Of a stretch of DNA of 64,000 nucleotides, positions 1 to 11,031 are shown piece by piece. Each line of letters begins with the position of its first letter. The first letter of the stretch is position 1. The notes beneath the pieces were generated by a model, which was given only the letters and a program-made list of their open reading frames with translations, ran no database searches and had not been told where the DNA came from. The position numbers were made by a program, and so were the translations under genes. This stretch comes from Malus domestica (lineage: Eukaryota; Streptophyta; Magnoliopsida; Rosales; Rosaceae). The stretch lies in assembly GCF_042453785.1 (NCBI RefSeq), contig NC_091662.1, positions 1,369,001 through 1,433,000 of the forward strand. Direction: 5' to 3'.

Positions 1-360
1 AAATTGCCCAAAGAGTTTTTAATAGAATGACTAAAATGATGGATGGTGGACAACCTCAGGGACCATTTCTATTGATTTTCAATCTCAAGGACCAAAGTGA
101 TGTGTTATGCATATCTCATGGACCATTTTGGCTATTTAACCTTTTGTAAATTGCCGGATGAAAAACTAAGTGAGAATTCAAGATCTCTCTCAATTCGAAA
201 ATCCCTAAATTTGCATCATTGTACACACACCAAAATATAACAAGCAAAAGAAAGAAGAGAGATGCAGAAGAAAAATACCAGTGATGTATACCAAGACTAG
301 ATAGAAGAGAAAAATAGTGAGAGTTACTCCTATTATTTCAAACAATAAAAGAAACTATTG
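1..360. other. intergenic, no gene seen
   Basis: AT-rich DNA with no supported reading frame. The first 140 bases contain short spaced phrases (ggaccattt, ggaccaaag) of the kind found in dispersed plant repeats, but I see no ends and cannot name a family. Confidence 0.4.
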
Positions 361-942
361 TTGTTGCACCAAGGACTTAGGCACATTTACTGAATCTCGT
401 AAATACTGTGCATTGTTTACCTTATATTCTATTGCACACATATCGTATATTTCACAACAAATTTAGCATTCAAGATTGAGCCGTAACATATGACAAATAA
501 GTTTATATACAATATTTGTCAACATTTTAACAAGTGAGTTTTAACAAAACACTCATGGTACTGTTCACTTTAAAAAAAAATGATATTTTTACTCTAAAAA
601 GCCACACCTGATATTATTCACTTACAACACCTTTTTGTTATTTTGATTAAAACTCAAAGTTTTCAAGTTCTTTCATTAGGTTTTTTTTTTAACAATTCAA
701 TGGGCATTTGTGCAATTTCCCCAACAAGGAAAAAGAAAAATAAAATTTCACATGAAGGAAAGTCAAGAGACGAAAACAGACAAATGATCCCAAATGGCAA
801 ATGCCGAGTCATAAACTCATAACTTCCTACACCAACAGATTTCATTCGGACAAACTTATCACCGCCTTCTTCTTCTGCTCTACTTGTACCCCCTTCTTCT
901 TGCCTCTGAGCTGAAGCTTCTTGCTACTTCTACCCACCACCA
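361..942 (+). promoter_or_regulatory. duplicated upstream region of transporter copy A, without TATA box
   Basis: This stretch matches the regions before the other two copies (about 5321-5833 and 7021-7517): the shared order is a cacatttac/ctcgtaaatact block, a cacacatatcg block, and a gtcaagagacgaaaac block close to the gene. Where the other copies carry TATATAAA just after gaaaac, this copy reads agacaaatgat (about 777-788). The start codon follows at 943. Regulation of this copy may therefore differ, which is inference. Confidence 0.6.
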
Positions 943-3387
943 ATGCCGACACTCAAAGCAGGCACCCGACCGCCGTGGGTCGGCCTAGGAGCGGCAGTGT
1001 GGGTGCAAATTGCAGCCGGCAATGCCTACACTTTTCCTCTCTACTCCCACTCCCTGAAGTCGGTTCTGGGTTTCAACCAGCAGCAGCTCACCATGCTGGG
1101 TGTGGCCAACGATATCGGCGAGAACGTCGGCCTTATCCCTGGCATCGCTTCCAACAGGCTCCCTCCGTGGCTAATTCTTTTGATCGGCGCTCTCGCCTGC
1201 TTTACCGGCTACGGCATCATCTGGCTCACCGTCAGCCGCACCATTCAGCCCCTGCCTTACTGGTTGGTATGTTTTTTTTCCTTCCGATTTTTATAAATTT
1301 TGTAGCTTTTCTTGAAAATGTGAGCGTTTCTTATCCAAATCTGTTTGCTTGCAAATTTGACTAACTGGGGTTTCTACAGAAGCACTTCTGCTTATAAGCG
1401 CTTACGGTAGAAGTGTTTTTGTAATAAGCCTGTAGAAATTTTGAAGCTTTTTTGACAATTTAAGCATATCATGTTGCTGATCCGATTGTTTGCAAATCTT
1501 ATTTGGTGGGTTTTTGTTTTAAGACACATTTTAGGACAAATCTGAAGTTAATCGACGGTGAAATGTATTTCTATTACAATTGAAGAGTAATCTGCTGGTG
1601 ATTTGGAAATTTATTCGGCTTTGACGATGCTATTACTCACATGCTGCTACTTTTTTGTAAGCTTTTGAATAAATTGATGGATTAAAATTGGTGTGCTTTA
1701 ATTTGATGTTGCCTTGGTTATTACTTGGTTCCATTTAAGAAACTCAGATTTAAGCATCAATTTCTGCATTTAATTATCTTGTGGAGGTTTGCTTATCCAA
1801 TTAAATGATTGCGGGCCGATGTAGTTTATCTGCAAATGCCATATATATCGTGATTTTCTAACAATTAAGATCTTAAAAAATTAATGATTTTTTCTCTGGT
1901 ATTGCAGTTATGGCTTGCCCTTTGTGTTGCCACTAATAGTAATGCTTGGTTTAGCACGGCCGTGCTTGTAACCAACATGAGAAACTTCCCTCTAAAGCGT
2001 GGCACAGTTGCTGGTATTCTGAAAGGTTACGGGGGTCTCAGCGCAGCTGTATTTACAGAAGTTTATAGTGTTCTGCTTCGTAATTCCTCTTCCAGGCTTC
2101 TGCTCTTCCTTACACTTGGGATTCCCGTTCTGTGTTTCACTATGATGTATTTTGTGTGGCCTTGTACTCCGGCTTCAAGTGAAGACCCTGCAGAGCATGG
2201 CCACTTTCTTTTCATCCAAGTTGCAAGCGTTGTGCTTGGATTATACGTTCTCTCAACTACAATATTGGATGATACCATTTCCTTAAGTGCTCCAATTACC
2301 AACACTTTTGTCGTCGTAATGGTTCTACTTCTTATGGCCCCACTTGCAGTCCCTGTAAAAATGACATTGTATCCCACAAGAACCAGCAAATCGGGGATGC
2401 TTGGTCAAGCGGTTGGGTCTTCAAGTAGTTTGAACGATGAAGAAGGCACTGCAGACAAAACTGAACCACTAATGAAGCCATCTTCATCGACAGCGAGCCT
2501 GGTAAGTTTAAATGAAGGTTATGATTCATCTGACGTGGCTTTGCTTCTAGCTGAGGGTGAGGGGGCAGTGAAAAGAAAGAGACGGCCCAGAAGAGGGGAA
2601 GACTTCAAATTTAGTGAAGCTGTGGTGAAGGCTGACTTCTGGCTTCTATTCTTTGTTTACTTTTTCGGGGTTGGTTCGGGGGTAACTGTTCTCAATAATC
2701 TAGCCCAAATCGGGATTGCACAAGGATTTCATGATACAACAGTCTTGCTGTCTCTCTTCAGTTTTGGAAATTTTGTTGGTCGTCTTGGAGGAGGAGTTGT
2801 TTCCGAACATTTTGTCAGGTCAGTAACATTACCTTGTGCCTAATCTACAATATATATCCAAATGGATGTCCTTTTGATTTAGAGAAACTTCTCTTTGCAG
2901 GTCGAAAACAATCCCTCGGACAGTTTGGATGACGTGCACTCAAATTATAATGATCGCCACATATCTGCTGTTTGCTTCTGCCATCAGCGCAACCTTTTAT
3001 CCTGCAACGGCATTACTTGGAATCTGCTACGGTGTCCAATTTTCTGTCATGATCCCAACTGTCTCGGAACTCTTTGGCTTGAGGGATTTTGGCATATTTT
3101 ACAATTTCATGTCACTAGGGAATCCTCTGGGTGCACTGCTTTTTTCAGGCCTCTTAGCCGGGTACGTATATGATAACGAGGCAGCGAAGCAGCATGGGAT
3201 TCATCTCTACGGGACAAATATCTCCTGCGTGGGTCCGAATTGCTTTAGGCTCACCTTCCTGGTTCTCGCTGCTGTCTGTGGCGTCGGTACCATCTTAAGC
3301 ATCGTTCTGTCTTTAAGGATAAAGCCTGTTTACCAAATGCTTTACTCTGGGGGCTCCTTCAGGGTACTTCCAAATACAAACCATTAA
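943..3387 (+). CDS. NFD4-like nodulin/MFS transporter, copy A
   Basis: Three exons: 943-1266, 1908-2818, 2901-3387 (573 aa). The joins keep phase (0, then 2) and use gtatgt, gtcagt and ttgcag sites. The protein belongs to the nodulin-like branch of the major facilitator superfamily named after Arabidopsis NUCLEAR FUSION DEFECTIVE 4. Exon 1 gives the GLGAAVWVQIAAGNAYTFPLY start of the nodulin-like domain; exon 2 gives more membrane helices and a long hydrophilic loop (about residues 260-350) with Ser-rich and acidic stretches; exon 3 holds RSKTIPRT and the last helices. About 12 membrane segments are expected. The substrate is unknown for the family. The start is the first ATG in a position shared with copy B. 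The central loop lacks the tandem repeat of copy B, and the upstream region lacks the TATA box seen in the other copies. Confidence 0.9.
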
Positions 3388-4122
3388 GATCAAGGAGCGG
3401 CCGGGGGAGCTCAAACTGTCTAGAGAGCCATCATACTCAAGCATATTTCAATACAACTACAACAGTCCGAGACGCATGTAAAAAGTTTCGTTTTTAGTTT
3501 CTCAAATCTATCTCAGAACCAAAGAATCAACACATGTGGAGGCTCTAGGTTGTTTGTACAATTCTGAACTGCTGTTTGTGCAATTTTTTCAGGTTTTTGT
3601 GTGCTATATACTGCGGTTGGAGACTTTTAGCTCTCCAGTGTATCCTATGAACTATACTCCACCCTCCGGCATCAATGACGAGTACAAAACCTGTAACGGG
3701 TTCGTTCGCCCTCACGAGGACGTGCCTCGTAGGGACAAATTAAAAATTTTGGTTGCAGCTTTCAATCCTGAGAAAGACTTGGTTTTGAGAGTGATTGTGT
3801 AATTGAATGAATGTAGCTGCCGAATAAAGCTGTAGTAGTAGTGTTTGATATTTTGTTGGGTGGAAAGTACTGTTGATGTGTTGTTGAAGCAGAATCCTGA
3901 AAGTTTGTTGTGGAAATTACTTTTATTTATTTGTCCTTTGATTCTCCGAGATAGAAGGGAAATCACTTCCGTTCTTTTACCCCATTGAAAACATATATGT
4001 TTCAAGAAATTACAATTAACTGATGGGCAATTCAAATCAACCGGTATATATATTTAGGGCTTTCCATTCCCATCTAAGAACACACGAGGATGCAGAGGAA
4101 AGTAATACGGTGAGAAAAAACA
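3388..4122. other. 3' flank of transporter A and deleted end of the SAM gene
   Basis: Untranslated sequence similar to 10286-11030 in unit B. It ends at a deletion: the about 200 bases that encode the last residues of the SAM gene in unit B are missing here, between two copies of a catcaaac-like word. No separate gene seen. Confidence 0.6.
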
Positions 4123-4860
4123 TCAAACATCCTCCCTTTCCTTCTCAAAAGGAGTGCAAAACTTTGGGCTCACAATTCTCCCATCCAACTGCCCAGAAAG
4201 TCTTGGACTTTTATTTGTGGCTATGACCTTCTCATGCGTTCTTCCATCCAACGGTCCAGATAACTTGAGACTCAAACTTGCAACCAAAGGACTGGTCAGC
4301 CTTGGTCTCCTATTTGTGTACATTAAACTCTCATGAACCTTCCCATGCAACGGTCCAGATAGCTTCAAGCATGGATTATTATGAGCCACCAATCTCTCCT
4401 GAACTCTCCCATCCAACGGCCCAGCAAGCGCAATGCTCCTAGTCTTACCAACCATAGGCTTCTCATCCTTGACCTCCTCACTGCAACTCTTGTGCTTCCT
4501 CAACAAGGCTCCTCTCCAATGCTCTTGATATCGAGTTGGCTCAGCCAGAGTTGCACCCCTACTGTCGAAAGACTCCTCCTGAAAAACCAACTTGTTAAAG
4601 TACTTGGATGGCACTTCTGGTTCGAATGAGTGCCCAACTTAGCCGGGAAAGCGACTTCTGGTGCCCTAATCTGGTTTCTTTCTTGGTAAGTTTGAGTATT
4701 TCTAGCCTATGCTTGGCTACAGATATTCCCATGCTGATCTGCAAGAACTCGTGGTCGCAGTAGCTCACATCGCCGAGCTGCAGCTGGTTGCGAGACGAGG
4801 CCATATTCGTAGATGAGGAGGGTTAAGGCCGACTTTTGACAGCCATGAGAACCAGTTCAT
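4123..4860 (-). pseudogene. SAM-domain gene copy A, broken
   Basis: Reads as a decayed copy of the intact gene at 11032-11829. The start ATG is at 4860-4858 (MNWFSWLSK, compare MDWFTWLSK). The frame is lost soon afterwards, continues in a second frame over the SAM core (HEFLQISMGISVAKHRLEI, with an inserted residue), and shifts again near 4614 into the frame that carries the LSGPLDGR-type repeats. It ends early at 4125-4123 with a new C-terminus because the 3' end was deleted. At least two frameshifts plus the deletion make a working product unlikely. It lies tail to tail with transporter copy A, as in unit B. Confidence 0.85.
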
Positions 4861-5320
4861 AGCTGAGCTTAAGGTAAAATGTGCCTGAGGCCTGAGGGGT
4901 TATGTTGTTATGTGGTGATACATTTTGTGAAGGCCAATAATTAGTAATAGGTGGTTTAGTTGGGATAATAGCGTTGATATTGATGGATGGATCTGCATGG
5001 ACCTATAAAGTTTATCATGATAATAGAGCATGCTATTTTTTGACACGTCTTGGCCTGATTTACTGGCCTTGAATTTGCCATCTTAAGTTGGCATTTTAAA
5101 AAACATTTCACAAGCTCTAGCTTAAAGATATTGAATGATGAGACTTCAAAAAGTTACATTGGCTTTAGTATAATGACTTGATAAGTTGTCTGTGAGAATT
5201 TGTTCCCTTGTGATCCTAGGTGGGGTCAATTGTGAGAGGATTTGTTGGAGAATAGAATCCGGCATTGGTCATATGACAAAATAATATATAATTTATATTT
5301 GAGAGTTTATGTACCTAATA
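4861..5320. other. spacer between unit A and the partial copy
   Basis: AT-rich, no reading frame. It contains a degenerate early copy of the promoter words near 4937-5010 (ttagtaataggtgg, cctataaagtttatca), so the duplication boundary lies in or near this spacer. Confidence 0.5.
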
Positions 5321-5833
5321 ACATCAACACTTAGTAATAAGTAGTTAAGTTGTTACAATATCGGTAATATTGATGGTGGACCTACATGAGCTTATAAAGT
5401 TTATCAACTGCTGGCCAAAGGGCACACTTACCTAACCTCGTAAATATTGTACTTGTTTATTTTGTATTCTACTGCACACATCGTCTATCTCACAACAGAT
5501 TTAACATTCACTATTGATACATTCACAGTATATACTATGAGCCGTATATTATGAAAAATAAATTATACACGATATTTGTCAACATATTAAAAATTCTAGG
5601 GGCATTTTTGCAATTTTCCCAAAAGGAGAAAAAGAAAAAGCAAATGTCAAATGGAAGAAAGTCAAGAGACGAAAACCGTTATATAAAAATCCCAAATGGA
5701 AAATGTCAAGTCATAACTTCCCACACCAACAGGTTTCATTCAGATAAACTTCCCTCCGCCTCCTCCTTCTGTTACTTGTACCCCTTCTTGCTGCTGCTGA
5801 GCTGAAGCTTTTTGCTACTTGTACCCACGACCA
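5321..5833 (+). promoter_or_regulatory. orphan duplicated transporter promoter with TATA box
   Basis: Closely matches 7021-7517 upstream of copy B. TATATAAA lies at 5680-5687, 147 bases before the codon that aligns with the start codon. It may still drive transcription into the truncated exon that follows; that is inference. Confidence 0.6.
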
Positions 5834-5988
5834 GTGGCGACACTCCAAGCAGGCACCCGACCGTCGTGTGTCGGCCTAGGTGCTGCAGTGTGGGTGCAAA
5901 TGGCTGCCGGCAATGCCTACAATTTCCCGCTCTACTCCCACTCGCTGAAGTCGGTTCTGGGTTTCAACCAGCAGCAGCTTACCATGCT
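5834..5988 (+). pseudogene. NFD4-like exon 1 fragment
   Basis: About half of exon 1 of the transporter: GLGAAVWVQMAAGNAY through SVLGFNQQQLTML. The start codon position (5834-5836) reads GTG instead of ATG. Homology stops abruptly after about 5988 and unrelated sequence begins. The frame stays open to 6046, giving a short chimeric tail. A truncated gene copy, not functional as a transporter. Confidence 0.85.
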
Positions 5989-7020
5989 TAACCATGGACT
6001 TGGACACTTGGAGACACTTGTCAAATACTCTAATGCAAATGGTTAGTATGTACACTTGGCTCTACAACCCGCGAGTTATTAGCCGCATGTTTCATGTCGA
6101 AGGGAGCCCAACAATGCATGTATATCTATCCATTACTTGGTGAATAAGTAGGTGTGTTGAGCCTCACAGTTTCTCCAATCAAAGCATAGTTGTAACCGCT
6201 TCATTTTAGTGTTTCCTATAAATAGCAAGCCATTCTATACAATCCCATTCATATTATATCTCCACCCCTCTCTTTAGCCACGTTGCATGCATGCAGTAGC
6301 CTTACATGCATAATATACATAGAAAGAAAAGAGAGTGGAAGAAATAGATGGCGTTAGGAGTGATCAACGAGCTTATTCAAGTAGATTGAGCTTAGTTATA
6401 GCGGTGGTGACGTGGATCTTCGCTTTAGCTTTGGAATCGAGGTAGGAGGTTTCTTGGGGAACTTATCACTATTGGGTATTTGTCTTGTTTAAGCTTTGTG
6501 AAATATGTGTTATACTTAATGTGTTTATAACTGATATAACTGTTTTGTATTGGAACTGATATATTATTGTTATTTTCAATAATGTGGATGTTGTGATAAT
6601 GTTGATCATATGCATATATCATTTCATATCGGAGTAGATGGATTTTATTGGTATATTCAAAGATTGAGTTATGGAAATAGAACTATATTTTGTGTGGTTG
6701 AGTTCAGCTCTTGTAGGGACCAGCAAGGGTTGTAAAAGTGAAATTATAGGAATGGTATGAAGTAATGGGGACTTTGCAATCAAGAGAAAAACATAAGTGC
6801 GGCGAGCGCGGAGACTATTCTTCTTTCTTAAGATGACCAACAAAATGGAAAATTTGGGATGATAGAGTTACGGGTGTGAGTTTATATAATAAAGCTTTCA
6901 GACCACCGATGCAGTGGTAGAATGCATGAGATTGGACGTGCAGGTTCGCTTGAATTATTATATAAATTAACGGGTTGGGTAATTGAAGTTTATATAATAA
7001 AGCCTTGTACGATAAAACGC
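5989..7020. other. unrelated sequence joined to the exon fragment
   Basis: No homology to the transporter units. It contains a promoter-like run (ccaatcaaagc at about 6175, ctataaatagc at about 6217) followed by an ATG at 6349 with a 13-codon frame. I cannot assign a family. From about 6970 the sequence approaches the duplicated promoter of copy B. Confidence 0.4.
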
Positions 7021-7517
7021 AACACTTAGTACTAGGTGGTTACATTGGAATCATATCGGTAATATTGGTGGTGAACCTACAGGAGCCTATAAAGTTTATC
7101 AACTCCTACCCCAAAGGTACACTTGTCTAACTTCGTAAATATTGTGCTTATTTATTTTATATTCCACTGCACATATTGTCTATTTCATAACGAATTTAAC
7201 ATTCACTATTGATATATGAGCAGTAAATTAAGAAGGAAATAAAATTCACAATACGATATTTGTCCACATTTTAACAATTCAAGGGGCATATGTGCAATTT
7301 ACCCAAAAAAAAAAAGAAAAAGAAAAAGCAAATATCACATGCACGAAAGTCAAGACGAAAACGGTTATATAAACCCAAATGGCAAATGCCAATTCATAAC
7401 TTCCTACACCAACAGAATTTTCATTCGGACAAACTAATCACCGCCTTCATCTTCTGCACTCGTACCCCTTCTTCTTGCCTCTGAGCTGAAGCCTTTTGCT
7501 ACTTGTACCCACCACCA
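7021..7517 (+). promoter_or_regulatory. promoter of transporter copy B
   Basis: Third copy of the duplicated upstream region. TATATAAA at 7366-7373 is 145 bases before the start ATG at 7518, a normal plant core-promoter spacing with a leader of roughly 110 bases. Confidence 0.65.
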
Positions 7518-10285
7518 ATGGCGGCACTCGCAGCAGGCACCCGACGGCCGTGGGTCGGCCTAGGAGCGGCGGTGTGGGTGCAAATTGCAGCCGGCAATGC
7601 CTACACTTTCCCGCTCTACTCCCACTCCCTGAAGTCGGTTCTGGGTTTCAACCAGCAGCAGCTCACCATGCTGGGTGTGGCCAACGATATCGGCGAGAAC
7701 TTCGGCCTTATCCCCGGATTCGTTTCCAAGAAGCACCCGCCGTGGCTAATTCTTTTGATCGGCGCTCTCGCCTGTTTCTTCGGCTACGGCCTCATCTGGC
7801 TCACCGTCAGCAGCACCATTCTGCCCCTGCCTTACTGGATGGTATGTTTTCTTTCCTTCCGATTTTTATAAATGTTGAAGCTTTTCTTAACAATGTGTAG
7901 CTTTTCTTGTTCGTTCTTGAAAATGTGTAGCTTTTCTTGTTCTTGAAGATTTGTAGCTTTTCTTGTTCGTTCTTGAAAATGTGTAGCTTTTCTTGATCCA
8001 AATCTGTTTTCTTGCAAATTTGACTTAGTGGGATTTTTACAGAAGCACTTCTGCTTGCTTATAAGCGCTTATGCTAAGGTGTTTTTGCTATAACATGTAC
8101 AAATTTTGATGCTTTTTCGACAATTTGAGCATATCATGTTGCTGATCTGATTGTTTGCAAATATGATTTGGTGGGTTTGTTTTAAAGAAAGGTTTTGTAG
8201 GATTGGTGATATTTGAGTTTGATAGAGCGATTTTGCATCCGGATTGTTTTAATTTTGACACTACCAGGAGTTACTTTATTCTGTTCTGGAAAATGAACAA
8301 CACAGATATTGTTGAAGAATGTAAGAAGTAGCGTATCGGAAATTGACAACATAAAATACAATGGTTCTACTAGTATCGAGGCATTTTGTGAGAAAACTCA
8401 CACCTTCCGTGTTGTGCAGGTGATTATATGTAAGTTGGGGACAATATCGATGTTGATTAGTAAACTATGACAAATCTGAAGTTAATCGATGGTGAAATGT
8501 TTTTCTATTACAATTGAAGAGTAATCTGCTGGTGATTTGGAAATTTATTCGGCTTTGACGATGCTATTACTCATCTGCTGGTGATTTGGAAATTTATTCG
8601 GCTTTGATGATGCTATTACTCACACGCTGCTACTTCTTCGTAAGCTTTTGAATAAATTGATAGATTAAACCATTAATGATTTTGTTCTGGTATTGCAGTT
8701 ATGGATTGCCCTTTGTGTTGCCGCTAATAGTAATGCTTGGTTTACCACGGCTGTGATTGTTACCAACATCAAAAACTTCCCTCTACAGCGTGGCATAGTT
8801 GCTGGTATTCTGAAAGGTTACGCGGGTCTAGGCGCAGCTGTATTTACAGAAAGTTATCGTGTTCTGCTTGGTAATTCCTCTTCCAGGCTTCTGCTGTTCC
8901 TTACACTTGGAATTCCCGTTCTGTGTTTCGCTAGCATGTTTTTTGTGAAGCCTTGTACTCCGGCTCCAAATGAAGACCCTGCAGAGCGTGGCCGCTTAGA
9001 TTTCATCCAAGTTTCAAGCTTTGCGCTTGGATTCTATGTTCTCTTAACTGCAATATTGGATGATAACATTTCCTTAAGTGCTCCAATTACCAACACTCTT
9101 TTCGTTGTAATGGTTCTACTTCTCATGGCCCCACTCGCAATCCCCGTTAAAATGACATTGTATCCCACACCAGCCGGCGAATTGGGAATGCTTGGTCAAG
9201 CGGTTGGATCTCCAGGTAGTTTGAACGATGAAGGCGGCACTGCAGACCTAACTGAACCGCTACTGGAGCCATCTGGCGTGGTTGGATCTCCAGGTAGTTT
9301 GAAAGATGAAGAAGGCACTGCAGACATAACTGAACCACTACTGGAGCCATCTGGCGTGGTTGGATCTCCAGGTAGGTTAAATGAAGGTCATGATTCATCG
9401 GACGTGCCCTTGCTTCTTGCCGAGGGCGAGGGGGGAGTGAACGAAAAAAGAAAGCTAGGGGAAGATTTCAAATTCATTGAAGCTGTGGTGAAGGCTGACT
9501 TCTGGCTTCTATTCTTTGTTTTCTTTTTCGGGGTTGGCTCGGGGGTAACTGTTCTCAATAATCTAGCCCAAATTGGGGTTGCACAAGGATTTGATGATAC
9601 AACATTCTTGCTGTCTCTCTTCGGTGTTGGAAATTTTGTTGGTCGTCTTGGGGGAGGATTTGTTTCGGAACGCTTTGTCAGGTCAGTAACATTATCCTTG
9701 TGGCTAATCTATCTTCAATGCAAATCCAAATTGATGTCCTTTTGATTCAGAGAAACTTCTTCTCTTTGCAGGTCGAAAACAATCCCTCGGACAGTTTGGA
9801 TGACGTGCACTCAAATCATAATGTTCGCCACATACCTGCTGTTTCCTTCTGCCATCAACGCAACCTTTTGTACTGCAACGGGAATACTTGGAGTCTGCTA
9901 CGGTGTCCAATTTTCTGTCATGATCTCAACTGTCTCGGAACTCTTTGGCTTGAAGGATTTTGGCACACTTTACAATTTCATGGCACTAGGGAATCCTCTG
10001 GGTGCACTACTCTTTTCAGGCCTCCTAGCCGGGTACGTATATGACAACGAGGCAACGAAGCAGCAGGGGATTCATCTCTACGGGACAAATGTCTCCTGCG
10101 TGGGTCCGAATTGCTTTAGGCTCACCTTCCTGGTTCTTGCTGCTGTCTGTTTTGTCGGTAGCATCTTAAGCATCGTTCTGTCTTTAAGGATAAAGCCCTT
10201 TTACCAAAATCTTTACGCTGGGGGCTCCGTCGGGGTACTTCCAAATACAAACCAACAAGATCAAGGAGCGGCGAGTGCAAGTTGA
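7518..10285 (+). CDS. NFD4-like nodulin/MFS transporter, copy B
   Basis: Three exons with the same structure as copy A: 7518-7841, 8699-9681, 9772-10285 (606 aa). Exon 1 is the same length as in copy A (324 bases) and the intron phases are the same. The nodulin-like domain lies in the N-terminal half, a second MFS-like half follows, and about 12 membrane helices are expected. The central cytosolic loop is enlarged by an in-frame tandem repeat with a 78-base period (9203-9375), giving three repeats of TEPLLEPSG-type sequence. The C-terminus is longer (ends QQDQGAASAS). Substrate unknown. Both exonic copies look intact, so the pair are recent paralogues. Its partner SAM gene lies tail to tail downstream. 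Confidence 0.9.
7892..8000. repeat. short tandem repeat in intron 1 of copy B
   Basis: About four imperfect copies of a 25-35-base unit built on gtagcttttcttgttc. The same place in copy A holds only one unit, so the array grew after duplication. Confidence 0.75.
8521..8626. repeat. 51-base direct duplication in intron 1 of copy B
   Basis: The phrase beginning atctgctggtgatttgg is present twice back to back (about 8522 and 8573). Copy A has it once near 1590-1640. Confidence 0.8.
9203..9375 (+). repeat. in-frame 78-base coding minisatellite
   Basis: Starts of the unit gttggatctccaggtag lie at 9203, 9281 and 9359, exactly 78 bases (26 codons) apart, giving two full units and a partial third. 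The matching place in copy A has a single diverged unit. It lengthens the hydrophilic loop without changing frame. Confidence 0.9.
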
Positions 10286-11031
10286 ACTGTCTAGAGAGCC
10301 ATCATACTCAAGCCTATCTCGATACATCTACATCAACTATCTGAGACGTATGTAAAAAGTTTTAGCTTCTCAAATCCATCTTCAGAACCAAAGAATCAAC
10401 ACATGTGGAGACTCTAGGCCATTTACCTCAACACTCGGCCGTCCGGCATAAATGAGACCACTAGGAGACCTACAACGGATTCCTTCGTTCGGTCTCACGA
10501 GGACATGTCGTATAGGGACAGATTACAAAATTTTCGTTATAGCTTTCAATCATCAGAAAGAGTAGGTTTTTGAGTAATTGTGTATATCAGTGTTGATGTG
10601 TTGCTGAAGCAGAATCGTGAAAGCTTTCTGTAAAGCTAGTACTTTTTTCTAGGAAACGATTTACTTCTGCACACTTTCTTATTTGTCCTTTGATTCCCCG
10701 AGAAAAAAGAGAGGTGCGGAAATCACTTCCCTTATTTTCCCCATTGAAAACATATAATGTTTCAAGATATTAAAACTAACTGATGGGCAAATCAAATCAA
10801 CCAGTAAATATATTTAGGGCTTTCCATTCCCATCTAAAAACACAAGAGGATGCAGAAGAAAGTAATACACTGTAGAAAAACCATCAAACTTGTAGGAACA
10901 CACAAAAAAATGAACATATATCTTGTCATGTTGTCGCGGTACATCCCTTTGTGTAACCGAAGCAAACAGATATGTCTCCGGTAGTACGGCATATTCTCTC
11001 TTGTTAGGACAAAACCAACCAAACACAAACT
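10286..11031. other. convergent 3' regions of transporter B and SAM gene B
   Basis: Untranslated sequence resembling 3388-4122 of unit A but retaining the about 200 bases deleted there. No additional gene seen. Confidence 0.6.

Noticed and set aside
1380-1420. agcacttctgcttataagcgctt words in several introns and spacers
   Set aside because: Scattered remnants at 1380, 8042, 35410, 41390 and 47772 without definable ends, so not listed as elements.
3536-3802. Frame of 88 codons downstream of transporter A
   Set aside because: Lies in the 3' untranslated region and is not conserved in unit B.
6200-6460. A small gene with TATA box and ATG at 6349
   Set aside because: Only 13 codons before a stop and no recognisable continuation; promoter words alone are not enough.
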